Assembly (NCBI GenBank): GCA_039970095.1
Contig: JBDVMP010000066.1
Coordinates: 1 to 64,000 of the forward strand
Direction: 5' to 3'
DNA from: JAMZMI01 sp039970095
Lineage (GTDB): Bacteria > Bacteroidota > Bacteroidia > Cytophagales > Cyclobacteriaceae
DNA length: 64,000 nucleotides
Shown here: positions 26,472-35,211 of the stretch, one piece after another
How positions within the stretch are numbered: the first letter of the stretch is position 1
Layout: each line of letters begins with the position of its first letter
Position numbers and translations under genes: made by a program
The notes under the pieces: generated by a model
Seen by the model: the letters and a program-made list of their open reading frames with translations, nothing else
What the model was told of the DNA's origin: nothing
Database searches by the model: none

Positions 26472-27692
26472 ATGAAAGCATTTACCCATTTTGCGTTCCT
26501 AATTATAATTTTCATAATCAGCGCCTGTTCCACTCCCCAAAGACAGGACCGTGTACCTTATTATGACACGTCAGAACCTTACGCATTAGCATACACTACC
26601 GAGCCAGCACCCGAATGGACTAACCTTTTCTACAGAAAATCCGGTTGGTTTGGCGGAGACGGCATATTTTCAGTCGCACTCAATGGCGTGGATAAACAGG
26701 GCACAGCAGTCAACCAAAAAACACTCCTATGGTTCGGAGACACTTACATCGGCGAAGTAAATGAAGAAGGTGTTCCATTGCCTGGCAATGTCATGGTGAA
26801 CAACACCGTGGCATATTTTGAAGGAATCGAGCCCCTAGCATCGAATATTCAATTTCAGTGGAAAAAAAGTCCCGAAGGTGATCCCGAGACCTTTTTTGTT
26901 CCTGACAATGCCAATTCCAAACCAGATCAGTACTACTGGCTTGGTGATGGATTCATCAACCAAGAGCTAAACAACCGCTTCTACGCTTTTGCTTATCATG
27001 TGGAAATGACCGGACCAAATGTCTTTGACTTCAGGCTGCCCAATGTCAGCATACTCGCCATTGATAACGCAAGCTCTCCTCCGTTTGAGGGGTATAGACA
27101 GATTCCGTCCCCTTTCCACTTCAAAAATGAAAATGTAGGCGAAGGTGATCTTGGAGCCGGCATTTTAGTCAATACAGAAGGTGCTGGCGCACCGTTTCCT
27201 GATGGCTATGTTTACGTTTACGGCTGCATTGGTGAAAATAAATCATTGGTTGCAGCCAGAGTAAAACCAGCAGATTTTGAAAATTTTGAACAATGGAGAT
27301 ATTGGAATGGATCCGAATGGTCCGAAAACATTACAAGTTTAGGTGAAATCGCAAACGCAGCATCTAACGAATTAAGTGTAACCCCTTTACAAGATGGCAG
27401 GTACATTTTAGTTTTTCAGGTTCTAGGTGTTTCTGATAAAGTAGGAATCAGAATTGGTACTTCACCTGTAGGCCCTTTTGGCCCAATAGAAGAAATCTGG
27501 ACAACCCCGGAAGTCAATGACCCTCCAGGCCTTCTTCCATACAATGCAAAGGCGCACCCTCATCTGTCCAAGCCGGGCGAACTGCTGATCAGCTACAATA
27601 CAATCACATTTGACTTCTGGAATGATATTCAAAAAGACGCGCATATTTATCGACCAAGGTTCATCAAACTCAAATCCGAAACTTTAAATTAA
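26472..27692 (+). CDS. DUF4185-domain lipoprotein
   Basis: 406 residues from the ATG at 26472, chosen because it places a clean lipoprotein signal at the N-terminus (hydrophobic stretch then ISAC, Cys ~19). A longer in-frame reading from 26445 adds a polar leader and lies within the promoter region. The body resembles the DUF4185 five-bladed propeller (FGDTYIGEVNEEG, NNTVAYF, YWLGDGFINQELNNRFYAF), a fold related to glycoside hydrolases of the GH43/GH32 type. Whether it is an enzyme is unknown. The stop overlaps the next ATG as TAATG, so it is co-translated with the TPR lipoprotein. Confidence 0.75.
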   Translation: MKAFTHFAFLIIIFIISACSTPQRQDRVPYYDTSEPYALAYTTEPAPEWTNLFYRKSGWFGGDGIFSVALNGVDKQGTAVNQKTLLWFGDTYIGEVNEEGVPLPGNVMVNNTVAYFEGIEPLASNIQFQWKKSPEGDPETFFVPDNANSKPDQYYWLGDGFINQELNNRFYAFAYHVEMTGPNVFDFRLPNVSILAIDNASSPPFEGYRQIPSPFHFKNENVGEGDLGAGILVNTEGAGAPFPDGYVYVYGCIGENKSLVAARVKPADFENFEQWRYWNGSEWSENITSLGEIANAASNELSVTPLQDGRYILVFQVLGVSDKVGIRIGTSPVGPFGPIEEIWTTPEVNDPPGLLPYNAKAHPHLSKPGELLISYNTITFDFWNDIQKDAHIYRPRFIKLKSETLN

Positions 27693-28696
27693 TGAGGATC
27701 TTCATTTCAATTTTTCTTACCCTCTGTCTATTGTCCGGCTGTAACCAAACGGGCAATTATCAACTCCCCGCAGAAGTGATGACTCACAGAGGAGCGTTAT
27801 TTTTCGACGATTATGAAGCCGCCGTTGACAGTCTGAAGGAGTCATTTCAGAATGATAACAGCAATGTAGAGGCATTGCGTCTTATTGCTGAGTTCAGAAT
27901 ATATCAATTCATTTTTGGATTTGAGGCTAGAACGAACCTACTCCAAGAGGCTAAACTGTATTTCAATAAGTCTAAAATATTGGATTCTACGTCAGCCCGC
28001 TTTTTTGGTCTTTCAGGAAAACTAAATTTCCTTGACTGGAATTGGCAAAAAGCTCAAAGCGATTTTTCAAAGTCACTCAAACTAAACCCCAACGACCCTG
28101 ACGTTCGTCACTGGTACTGCCTGTGGCTAATGGCCATGAAACGTACCGATGAGGCTTTGGCGCACTCCGACACAGTAATGATGCAAGACAAATCAGGCAA
28201 CTACCTTATAGCCAGAGGTTCTATGTTTTATTTTCTTGAGGATTTCCAACAGTTAGAAAAACTTATGATACAGGCCATAGACAAAGACCCTCAAATCCCC
28301 TGGAGCTACGACTGGCTTGGAATGGCCTACAATGGCATGCAAGAACATGAAAAGTCGATTAAAACATACATTAAAGCATTTGAAATGTCGGATGGTACAG
28401 TAGAGGTAGGTGGCGGATTGGGTCATGCTCTTGGCGATGCAGGGGAAATAGAACTGGCAAAAACGATGACCAATATCTACGACTCATTATCAACAAATCA
28501 TTATTTGCCTCAGGTTCAGCGAGCATTCATTCACATATCCATGAATGAGAAAGAAAAGGCCCTGAAACTTCTCGAACAGGCTTATGAGCGCAAATCCTGG
28601 TTTCTGGCTTTCATACAGATTGAACATTGGTACAACCCGATTAGAAAAGAAAAAAGGTTTCAAGACATCATCACAAACATGAACTTCCCTCATTAA
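27692..28696 (+). CDS. TPR-repeat lipoprotein
   Basis: 334 residues. N-terminal lipoprotein signal with lipobox LLSGC (Cys ~17). The rest is tetratricopeptide-like helical repeats (SARFFGLSGKLNFLDWNWQKAQ, IPWSYDWLGMAYNGMQEHEKSIKTYIKAF), a protein-binding scaffold. It begins inside the TAATG junction with the DUF4185 gene, so the two probably act together at the outer membrane or periplasm. The position between a sensor kinase with a TPR sensor domain and a LytTR regulator hints at a shared signalling context, which is inference. Confidence 0.8.
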   Translation: MRIFISIFLTLCLLSGCNQTGNYQLPAEVMTHRGALFFDDYEAAVDSLKESFQNDNSNVEALRLIAEFRIYQFIFGFEARTNLLQEAKLYFNKSKILDSTSARFFGLSGKLNFLDWNWQKAQSDFSKSLKLNPNDPDVRHWYCLWLMAMKRTDEALAHSDTVMMQDKSGNYLIARGSMFYFLEDFQQLEKLMIQAIDKDPQIPWSYDWLGMAYNGMQEHEKSIKTYIKAFEMSDGTVEVGGGLGHALGDAGEIELAKTMTNIYDSLSTNHYLPQVQRAFIHISMNEKEKALKLLEQAYERKSWFLAFIQIEHWYNPIRKEKRFQDIITNMNFPH

Positions 28697-28763
28697 TACA
28701 GATATTCCGCCTCATTTTTATGCGTATTGCCAACAAAAACTAGATTTAGAAACGCCTTTGATC

Positions 28764-28771
28764 TATTTTTG
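28764..28771 (+). promoter_or_regulatory. Possible -7 box of the LytTR regulator gene
   Basis: TATTTTTG fits TAnnTTTG, 23 bases before the ATG at 28794. No TTG at the proper -33 distance. Confidence 0.4.
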
Positions 28772-28793
28772 ACTTGCTAGCCAAAAGACAAGT

Positions 28794-29537
28794 ATGCGCA
28801 TAGTTCTGATTGACGATCATAATGTTGTCAAGGACAATTTAAAAACCCTTTTATCCATTTATGTTCCCGATGCTGAAATTGTGGGGGAAGCTGATGGAGT
28901 AAAGACGGGTATAGAATGTCTCAAAACCCATAAGCCGGATTTACTGCTGCTCGACGTGGAAATGGGTGACGGTACTGGTTTCGATTTGCTAGCCATTTAC
29001 GGAGAAATTGATTTTAAGGTGATCTTCATTACCGGCCATGATGCATATGCCATCAAGGCCATCAAGTTTAGCGCCATCGATTATCTATTGAAACCTGTGG
29101 ATCCGGAGCTATTGTCCAGTGCTCTCGCAAGAGCAAAGCAAGCCATTGACACAAGCGAACAAAACCTGAAAGTATCGACACTGTTTCAAAATCGCGAGAC
29201 TCCCTTGCTAGATCAGAAAATAGTACTAAAAGACTCAGAAACGGTGTATCTCGTAGCTATCAAAGACATCATACGCTGTGAATCTCAGGCCAACTATACC
29301 AAGTTCTTTCTAGTTGGCGACAAAATGGTTATCGTCTCCAAGACGTTAAAAGAGTACGACTCGCTCTTCGAGAGCAAATTCTTTTTCCGGGCTCATCAGT
29401 CCCACCTTGTCAACCTCATGCATTTTGACCGATATGAGAAGAAAGATGGAGGCATTGTTCACATGAAAGATGGAAGCATGTTACCAGTAGCCGTGAGGAA
29501 AAAAGATTCCTTAATGAATGCTCTTGATCTGCTCTGA
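28794..29537 (+). CDS. LytTR-family response regulator
   Basis: 247 residues. Receiver domain (1-120) with acidic pair IDDH, phosphoacceptor Asp54 in LLLLDVEMGDG, Thr in FITGHDAYAI and Lys in LLKPVD. The C-terminal LytTR DNA-binding domain (~150-245) contains DIIRCESQANYTKFFLVG and FFRAHQSHLVNLMHFDRY, the usual motif order. It probably receives phosphate from the LytS-type kinase at 24405 and binds direct repeats upstream of its targets; these could include the giant secreted protein gene directly downstream, though I could not identify sites. Confidence 0.93.
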   Translation: MRIVLIDDHNVVKDNLKTLLSIYVPDAEIVGEADGVKTGIECLKTHKPDLLLLDVEMGDGTGFDLLAIYGEIDFKVIFITGHDAYAIKAIKFSAIDYLLKPVDPELLSSALARAKQAIDTSEQNLKVSTLFQNRETPLLDQKIVLKDSETVYLVAIKDIIRCESQANYTKFFLVGDKMVIVSKTLKEYDSLFESKFFFRAHQSHLVNLMHFDRYEKKDGGIVHMKDGSMLPVAVRKKDSLMNALDLL

Positions 29538-29682
29538 TTATTGGATTTATTCCAGATATAATATTCAGATTTCATTTTCAATGCAACAAAAACGAACTTT
29601 AAAATTAGTCTGACGAATATTCGATAGACCCTGTCAAATATTCATCTACAGAAATATCATCGGGCTCCCATTCTAGGTTTAA

Positions 29683-29705
29683 GGCAGTTCTAAAAATCTA
29701 CTGCC
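29683..29705 (+). promoter_or_regulatory. Small hairpin immediately before the giant secreted-protein gene
   Basis: GGCAGT-N11-ACTGCC, a perfect 6-base inverted repeat ending on the base before the ATG. It would place the start codon at the foot of a stem and could affect initiation. It may also be chance. Confidence 0.3.
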
Positions 29706-32700
29706 ATGAAAAAGCTACTATTATTATCACTTTTAACCATTATAGGAATACACAATCGCGGGTTTTCCCAAGACTGTGGCACGCCAGTTCAAAATTTATT
29801 CGAAGACTTCAACTCACCTGATCCGAGTAACAACACAATCTTACCTGATTGTTGGTCAATAGTTGGCGGATCAGCGTATATGGACGGTGGAGCTCTCAAT
29901 TTAGCATTACTGGGAACTTCCAACCCTGGTACGCTTATTACTCCTGACGTTGAAAACGGCGCAGGCTCGATCACCTTCAAAGCACGCAAAGCGACATCCT
30001 ACACCGTATATTTAAGTGTAGGATATTACAATGGAGGGTTCGTTGAAGCGGTCAAATACACGCTCGGAGGATCATATCAGACTTATACATATGATTTTGC
30101 AGACTACCACTCCACGATAGCCACACAAACGAATATAGCCTTCAAAATAACATCCGGTCCCAATTCAGGAGTTCAGCGATTATTGCTTGAGGATATTGAA
30201 TATAAGAGTTTCTGCCAGCCAGCGGCCAACCCTACAGCTATCGCCAAAGACATCACTGTAAAACTTGACGCCTCCGGAAATGTCATCGTTAACCCGGCAT
30301 CAGTTGACAATGGTTCGACGGACGATTGTGGGGAGTTTATTAGCAATTTTACTTTGGATAAAACCCTGTTCACTTGTGATGATCTCGGTGTTAATGCAGT
30401 GACCCTTACCGCCACAGATAGTGAAGGACAAACCGCTACTGCATCAGCTAACATAACCATAGAACCGGATTTTGTTTTCAATTCAAATCAGCTAGGACTT
30501 ACCGAGAGCGGAGAATCACATGTGGAGCTGGACATGATTACCCAATCCAAAACAGACTGTGATGGAGTGACCTATTCGCTTGATCAGGCACACTTTACCT
30601 GTGCCGATGCTGGTTACCAAACCCTTACCGTCACGGCCACCTACAACAACGAAAGTGTCACGTTTACATCTACCAAAACGCTCACTGACTACATCACTCC
30701 CATAGCAATCGCCCAGGACCTTTCGGTGAGTATTGACGAGTCAACAGGCATTGCGGCAATCACTCCAGAAATGATCGACAATGGATCTTCAGATAATTGC
30801 GGAATCGCTTCCATGACTTTATCCAAATCCTCGTTCGATTGTGGGGATCAAGGCGAAAATGAAGTTACACTCACAGTCACGGATGAGAGAGGGCTCTCAG
30901 CTACCGCGACAGCAACAGTCACTGTGGGCTCTTTTATCGAAGATGTTTCATTGACAAGCAATACCACTACCGTTTGTTTTGATGGTGAAAATGGAAGTTC
31001 TGCAACAACCATACAAACAAGTGGATCAACCATAGGTACACAATATTATTTGAGAAATAATGCCGACGATGCTATAGTAGATGGGCCAGTCGATGGCACG
31101 GGAAGTGGCCTGTCTTTTGACGCTGGAAGTATCAGCGAAAACACAACATTCAATGTTTATGCAGAAGTGCCCTTTTCAGGTAAGGCTCTTGATTTGTCTT
31201 CTGGTTCAGCACACCTATCGGTAAATACACCAGGAAGCTTTGACTATGCCGCGGGTTATACAATATCAGCCTGGGTTAAGCTAGGTGGATCAGGAAATAG
31301 CACCTTTTACAATGGAATATTTTATGCTGGGGGAACCACTGGTAGTGACATTGAGATCTATGAAAATTCCTCTGGCACCATAACCGTACTCCATAATCGG
31401 GGAAACGGCGGCACGCAAGGCGCATACTCAGTTTCAGGTAACCCAATCACCAACAGCACCTATGTGCATCTGGCTGTAACTTACAATGGGCTTGCCTCCA
31501 GAGTATTTGTCAACGGGGTTGAAAAAGGAGCTGTTTCGCTAGTTGCTCCAGTAAAAAGTGCTTCCAGCGAATTCACTTTTGGCCATATGAACAGTAGTAC
31601 ATTTCCTGCAGCTCAGAGGTATAGTGGCTTGATGGATGACATTAGAATTTATGATAAAGCTTTGACCGCTACGGAGATTCTCGCGGACTATGATAAATGT
31701 CTTTCTGGATCGGAAACGAATCTGGTTCTTTATTTTGATCTGGAAACAGCGAGCGGTTCAATATACACCGATCTGGTTAGCAGCACACCTGCCCAGGTAA
31801 AAAATGGTGGAGTTTCCACTGAAGAAGGAGCCATTTCATGTTCATTTACTTGTAACCGTGTAATGAGTGAAACCATAACCATTGGCGATGATGTATTTCC
31901 CACGGCAGTGACCAAAAACATTTCACTTGATTATACCGGAACCATGCTAGAGGTTTCTGCTGCTGACGTCAACAACGGCTCTTCTGACAACTGTACGTCA
32001 TCAGAAAATCTCATTTATAGCTTGAGTCAGAGCTTTTTTGATTGTGATGATATAGGTGAGCAAATAATCACACTATCTGTTACCGACGAAGCAGGCAACA
32101 CTACTTCTGCTGAAGCCACGGTCACTGTGCATTCAGCGGTAGATGATGTAACCGTCACCTCCTCAGATGAGGCTTTGTGCACAGGAAACACCGACAATGT
32201 GACCATTTCAGTTTCTGGTTCGTTTACTGGACTTAATTACTCCTTGAGAAACAGCCATGACAATAGCGTTGTGGATGGCCCTATAGCCGGAGACGGAAAT
32301 GCCCTGGAGTTTGACGCTGGAGTAGTTACTGAGACTACAACTTTCAATGTGTTTTATGCCAATGAAGTGCCGCTCCGGTATGCTTTGGATTTTGATGGAC
32401 AAAATGACTACATAAACGCAGGAACGGGTACAAGAGGAATAACAAACGATGTGACCGTAGGCGCATGGATCAAGGCCGGATACACCAATTACAACAATAT
32501 AGTCGTTTCAAAGTATGATGGTATGAAAGGTTTTCTCCTTACCATCAACTCGTCGGGCAAGGCGGTCTTTGATGGACGAACTGGAAATGGAGTGTACTTC
32601 TCATCCGGACAATCTACTACATCGGTGAATGACAATGAATGGCACTATATCGTGGGAACAGCCAGCATCACTACCGGAGAATGGAAGATATATGTAGATG

Positions 32701-34838
32701 GTGTACTGGAAAGCGAAAGCGCTAACAATACTGGCGGAACTTCCCTAAGCCCCACATCAAAGGCACTACTCATTGGAGCCTATCACACCAGCTATTTCCA
32801 AGGCAGCATTGATGAAGTAGGAGTTTGGAATACCGTACTTGACGAAGCGGCCATTCTCGGAAATAGTGATGCGTGTTTGGGTGTATCATCAGACAATACC
32901 ATAGCTTATTTCGATTTTGAAGAAGGCACAGGAACAACCATAACAGATAAGTCAGCTACTGAGACCAATGGCTTTATGGTCAACATGCAAGACGGTGACT
33001 GGATCACAGAAACAAGCAATGCAACATGTGGTTTGTGTGAAATGGAACTCAGCAGTGAGATAACCATTACTGTCGGTGACGACACACCTCCTGTGGTTGT
33101 AACTCAGGACATCAGCGTCATATTAGATGAAAATGGAAATGCCACCATTACACCAGCCGACATTGACAATGGTTCCTCAGACAACTGTGCTGATGTATCT
33201 TCACTAACACAGAGCCTTGATATTACAAGTTTTGACATCAATGACCTGGGAGAAAATACAGTCACCCTGACGGTAACAGATGCCAATCAAAATTCAGCTA
33301 CTGCTACCGCGATAGTTACGGTACTCGACAAGCAGATTCAGACTATCACTTCCACTGGTGTTGCAGATAAAACTTTTGGTGATGCGGATTTTGATATCTC
33401 GGTAACGGCTGACAGTGGTTTACCAGTGACGTTAACAGTAGTAAGCGGAGGTCTAAGTGTGGTAAATACTTCGCTGGGCAGAAGTGCCAGCAACGACCCA
33501 ACCACTTTTACAATCACTGGAGCGGGTACAGCAGTTATCAGAGCTTCCAACGACGGTGATGCTACCTATGCGCCTTTGCAGGAGGACATCACCATCAATA
33601 TAGCTAAAGCAGATCAGGCAATAACCATCACGCCAATCGCCGACAAGGTACAGACCGCTGCTCCGTTTGACGTAAGCGCAAGCATAGACACAGGCCTGGA
33701 GTTGAGTTATGCGGTATCAGGGCCTGCCACAATTGCGGGTACTACTGTGACAGTTGATGGCACGTTAGGCACAGTCACAGTGACCGTAAGCCAGCAAGGC
33801 ACAGACAACTACAACGCTGCTTCCAATAGCACCAGTTTTGAAGTGATAGAAAAAACAGCGCAAACAATCACCTTTGCCGACCTGGATGATCAAGCCTATG
33901 GATCGCCAGCCCAGACACTGGCAGCAACAGCAAGTTCAAATCTGGCTGTAAGCTATTCGGTAATCTCCGGCCCTGTTTCCATAGATGGAAATGTGATGAC
34001 AATCACAGGAGCAGGAGAGGCCACAATAGAAGCCAATCAGGAAGGTGATGACGATTTTGCGGCAGCTCCGGCTGTGCAGAAAACTTTCACCATTGCTCAA
34101 GCGGCCTTGCAAGTCACAGCAGACAGCTTCACCATCACCTATGGAGATGACGTACCTACGCTCACATTTACTTATAGTGGATTTGTGAATAATGAGACCT
34201 CAGCCGATCTGGATGCAGAACCGACAATTTCAGCTAACACCGGCGTGATAAAAGGCGCTCTTGGCGCAGGAACATACGACATCATATTATCTGGTGGTTC
34301 TGCCTCTAACTATGCGCTCACTTTGGTGAATGGAACTTTGACTGTAGTCAAAACAGACCAAACGGTAAGCATAGACCCAATTGACGATAAGCTGACCACA
34401 GACGTGCCATTTGATGTGGTTGCCAGTGCATCTTCTGGTCTGGATTTGAGCTTTGAAGTAACAGGCCCGGCGAGTCTGACTGGAACTACAGTAACTCTTG
34501 ATGGCACTCCCGGCACAGTGACAATCACCGCAACTCAAGCAGGAAGTGATAATCACAATACAGCTTCGGCAAGCGTATCTTTTGAGGTGAATGCGCCACT
34601 GGCTAATGAGAACATTGAGGCAACTGTGGAAGTGTATCCAAACCCGGCTAGTTCATACCTGAACATTGACGCCACAGATTTTGTACAGACCCAAATCTAC
34701 GGACTTGATGGCACCCTGAAGTTAACCTCGGATAAGATGAATAAAATCGATATTCAACGACTCCCTTCAGGAATCTACCTGATCAAAATCGAATTGAAAG
34801 AAAAGACCTTGACACAAAAGCTAATAATTCAGAACTAA
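29706..34838 (+). CDS. Giant T9SS-secreted adhesin-like protein with HYR-type, LamG and MBG repeats
   Basis: 1710 residues. Signal peptide (1-~21, cleavage near FSQ-DC). Four HYR-like Ig modules sharing a DNGSSDNC core at ~178-255, 328-405, 731-808 and 1126-1208. Two LamG/concanavalin-type modules at ~491-690 (GYTISAWVKLGG) and ~891-1085 (DVTVGAWIKAG), each preceded by a segment of the pattern YSLRNSHDNSVVDGP. Then five Ig-like repeats to ~1634, one of MBG type (ITYGDDVPTLTFTYSGF, ~1468-1551). The T9SS type A sorting domain is VEVYPNPASSYLNID to the end. It is likely exported across the outer membrane and attached or released; the LamG modules suggest glycan binding. A terminator follows. Confidence 0.9.
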   Translation: MKKLLLLSLLTIIGIHNRGFSQDCGTPVQNLFEDFNSPDPSNNTILPDCWSIVGGSAYMDGGALNLALLGTSNPGTLITPDVENGAGSITFKARKATSYTVYLSVGYYNGGFVEAVKYTLGGSYQTYTYDFADYHSTIATQTNIAFKITSGPNSGVQRLLLEDIEYKSFCQPAANPTAIAKDITVKLDASGNVIVNPASVDNGSTDDCGEFISNFTLDKTLFTCDDLGVNAVTLTATDSEGQTATASANITIEPDFVFNSNQLGLTESGESHVELDMITQSKTDCDGVTYSLDQAHFTCADAGYQTLTVTATYNNESVTFTSTKTLTDYITPIAIAQDLSVSIDESTGIAAITPEMIDNGSSDNCGIASMTLSKSSFDCGDQGENEVTLTVTDERGLSATATATVTVGSFIEDVSLTSNTTTVCFDGENGSSATTIQTSGSTIGTQYYLRNNADDAIVDGPVDGTGSGLSFDAGSISENTTFNVYAEVPFSGKALDLSSGSAHLSVNTPGSFDYAAGYTISAWVKLGGSGNSTFYNGIFYAGGTTGSDIEIYENSSGTITVLHNRGNGGTQGAYSVSGNPITNSTYVHLAVTYNGLASRVFVNGVEKGAVSLVAPVKSASSEFTFGHMNSSTFPAAQRYSGLMDDIRIYDKALTATEILADYDKCLSGSETNLVLYFDLETASGSIYTDLVSSTPAQVKNGGVSTEEGAISCSFTCNRVMSETITIGDDVFPTAVTKNISLDYTGTMLEVSAADVNNGSSDNCTSSENLIYSLSQSFFDCDDIGEQIITLSVTDEAGNTTSAEATVTVHSAVDDVTVTSSDEALCTGNTDNVTISVSGSFTGLNYSLRNSHDNSVVDGPIAGDGNALEFDAGVVTETTTFNVFYANEVPLRYALDFDGQNDYINAGTGTRGITNDVTVGAWIKAGYTNYNNIVVSKYDGMKGFLLTINSSGKAVFDGRTGNGVYFSSGQSTTSVNDNEWHYIVGTASITTGEWKIYVDGVLESESANNTGGTSLSPTSKALLIGAYHTSYFQGSIDEVGVWNTVLDEAAILGNSDACLGVSSDNTIAYFDFEEGTGTTITDKSATETNGFMVNMQDGDWITETSNATCGLCEMELSSEITITVGDDTPPVVVTQDISVILDENGNATITPADIDNGSSDNCADVSSLTQSLDITSFDINDLGENTVTLTVTDANQNSATATAIVTVLDKQIQTITSTGVADKTFGDADFDISVTADSGLPVTLTVVSGGLSVVNTSLGRSASNDPTTFTITGAGTAVIRASNDGDATYAPLQEDITINIAKADQAITITPIADKVQTAAPFDVSASIDTGLELSYAVSGPATIAGTTVTVDGTLGTVTVTVSQQGTDNYNAASNSTSFEVIEKTAQTITFADLDDQAYGSPAQTLAATASSNLAVSYSVISGPVSIDGNVMTITGAGEATIEANQEGDDDFAAAPAVQKTFTIAQAALQVTADSFTITYGDDVPTLTFTYSGFVNNETSADLDAEPTISANTGVIKGALGAGTYDIILSGGSASNYALTLVNGTLTVVKTDQTVSIDPIDDKLTTDVPFDVVASASSGLDLSFEVTGPASLTGTTVTLDGTPGTVTITATQAGSDNHNTASASVSFEVNAPLANENIEATVEVYPNPASSYLNIDATDFVQTQIYGLDGTLKLTSDKMNKIDIQRLPSGIYLIKIELKEKTLTQKLIIQN

Positions 34839-34866
34839 GGCAGTCCGGATTTTTTCAACGCGGACG

Positions 34867-34897
34867 AGGCGGCCTCTTGCAGAGGTCGCCTTTTTTT
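34867..34897 (+). terminator. Intrinsic terminator of the giant secreted-protein gene
   Basis: Stem AGGCG-CCTCT / AGAGG-CGCCT with one G-U pair and a 3-base loop, followed by seven T. It lies about 30 bases after the stop. Confidence 0.85.
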
Positions 34898-34902
34898 GTG
34901 CA

Positions 34903-34937
34903 TAAAAAAACCCGAAAGCTACAAGGCTATCGGGTTT
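34903..34937 (-). terminator. Intrinsic terminator facing the small 53-aa gene
   Basis: AAACCCGA...TCGGGTTT stem with an inner AGC/GCT pairing, followed on the minus strand by a run of T. It lies about 20 bases after the stop of the small protein gene, which is good evidence that this strand is transcribed here. Confidence 0.8.
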
Positions 34938-34956
34938 GGATTTCGGTGAAAAGCTA

Positions 34957-35118
34957 TCAAATAAATTGAGCCAAATAAATACACATTACGCAGCTAGCCA
35001 AAATCTTCACAAGAGTTAGACGCACCTGCTTTCGGTCCACCTTGTTAAAGGATTCCCAATGTTTCATGTATTTAATCAATGGATGCTGGCTGGTGGTCAA
35101 TGAATAAACTTGAGTCAT
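34957..35118 (-). CDS. Small membrane protein of unknown function (53 aa)
   Basis: Short ORF filling an otherwise empty 373-base gap. It starts MTQVYSLTTSQHPLIKYMKH and has a charged middle (ESFNKVDRKQVRLTL). It ends in a hydrophobic segment of about 17 residues with two cysteines (ILASCVMCIYLAQFI). This is the layout of a small tail-anchored protein. An intrinsic terminator in the right orientation follows closely, and a partial promoter box (TAGTTTTA) lies upstream. I do not recognise a family. It could still be a fortuitous ORF in a small RNA gene. Confidence 0.55.
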   Translation of the reverse strand: MTQVYSLTTSQHPLIKYMKHWESFNKVDRKQVRLTLVKILASCVMCIYLAQFI

Positions 35119-35211
35119 ACGGCGTAAATTTTAATTTTGATTAAAACTAGGCACCATACATTTCAAAATCCTGCCAACATGATGCAGAATCTTGCCATTC
35201 TACTCAGCATA

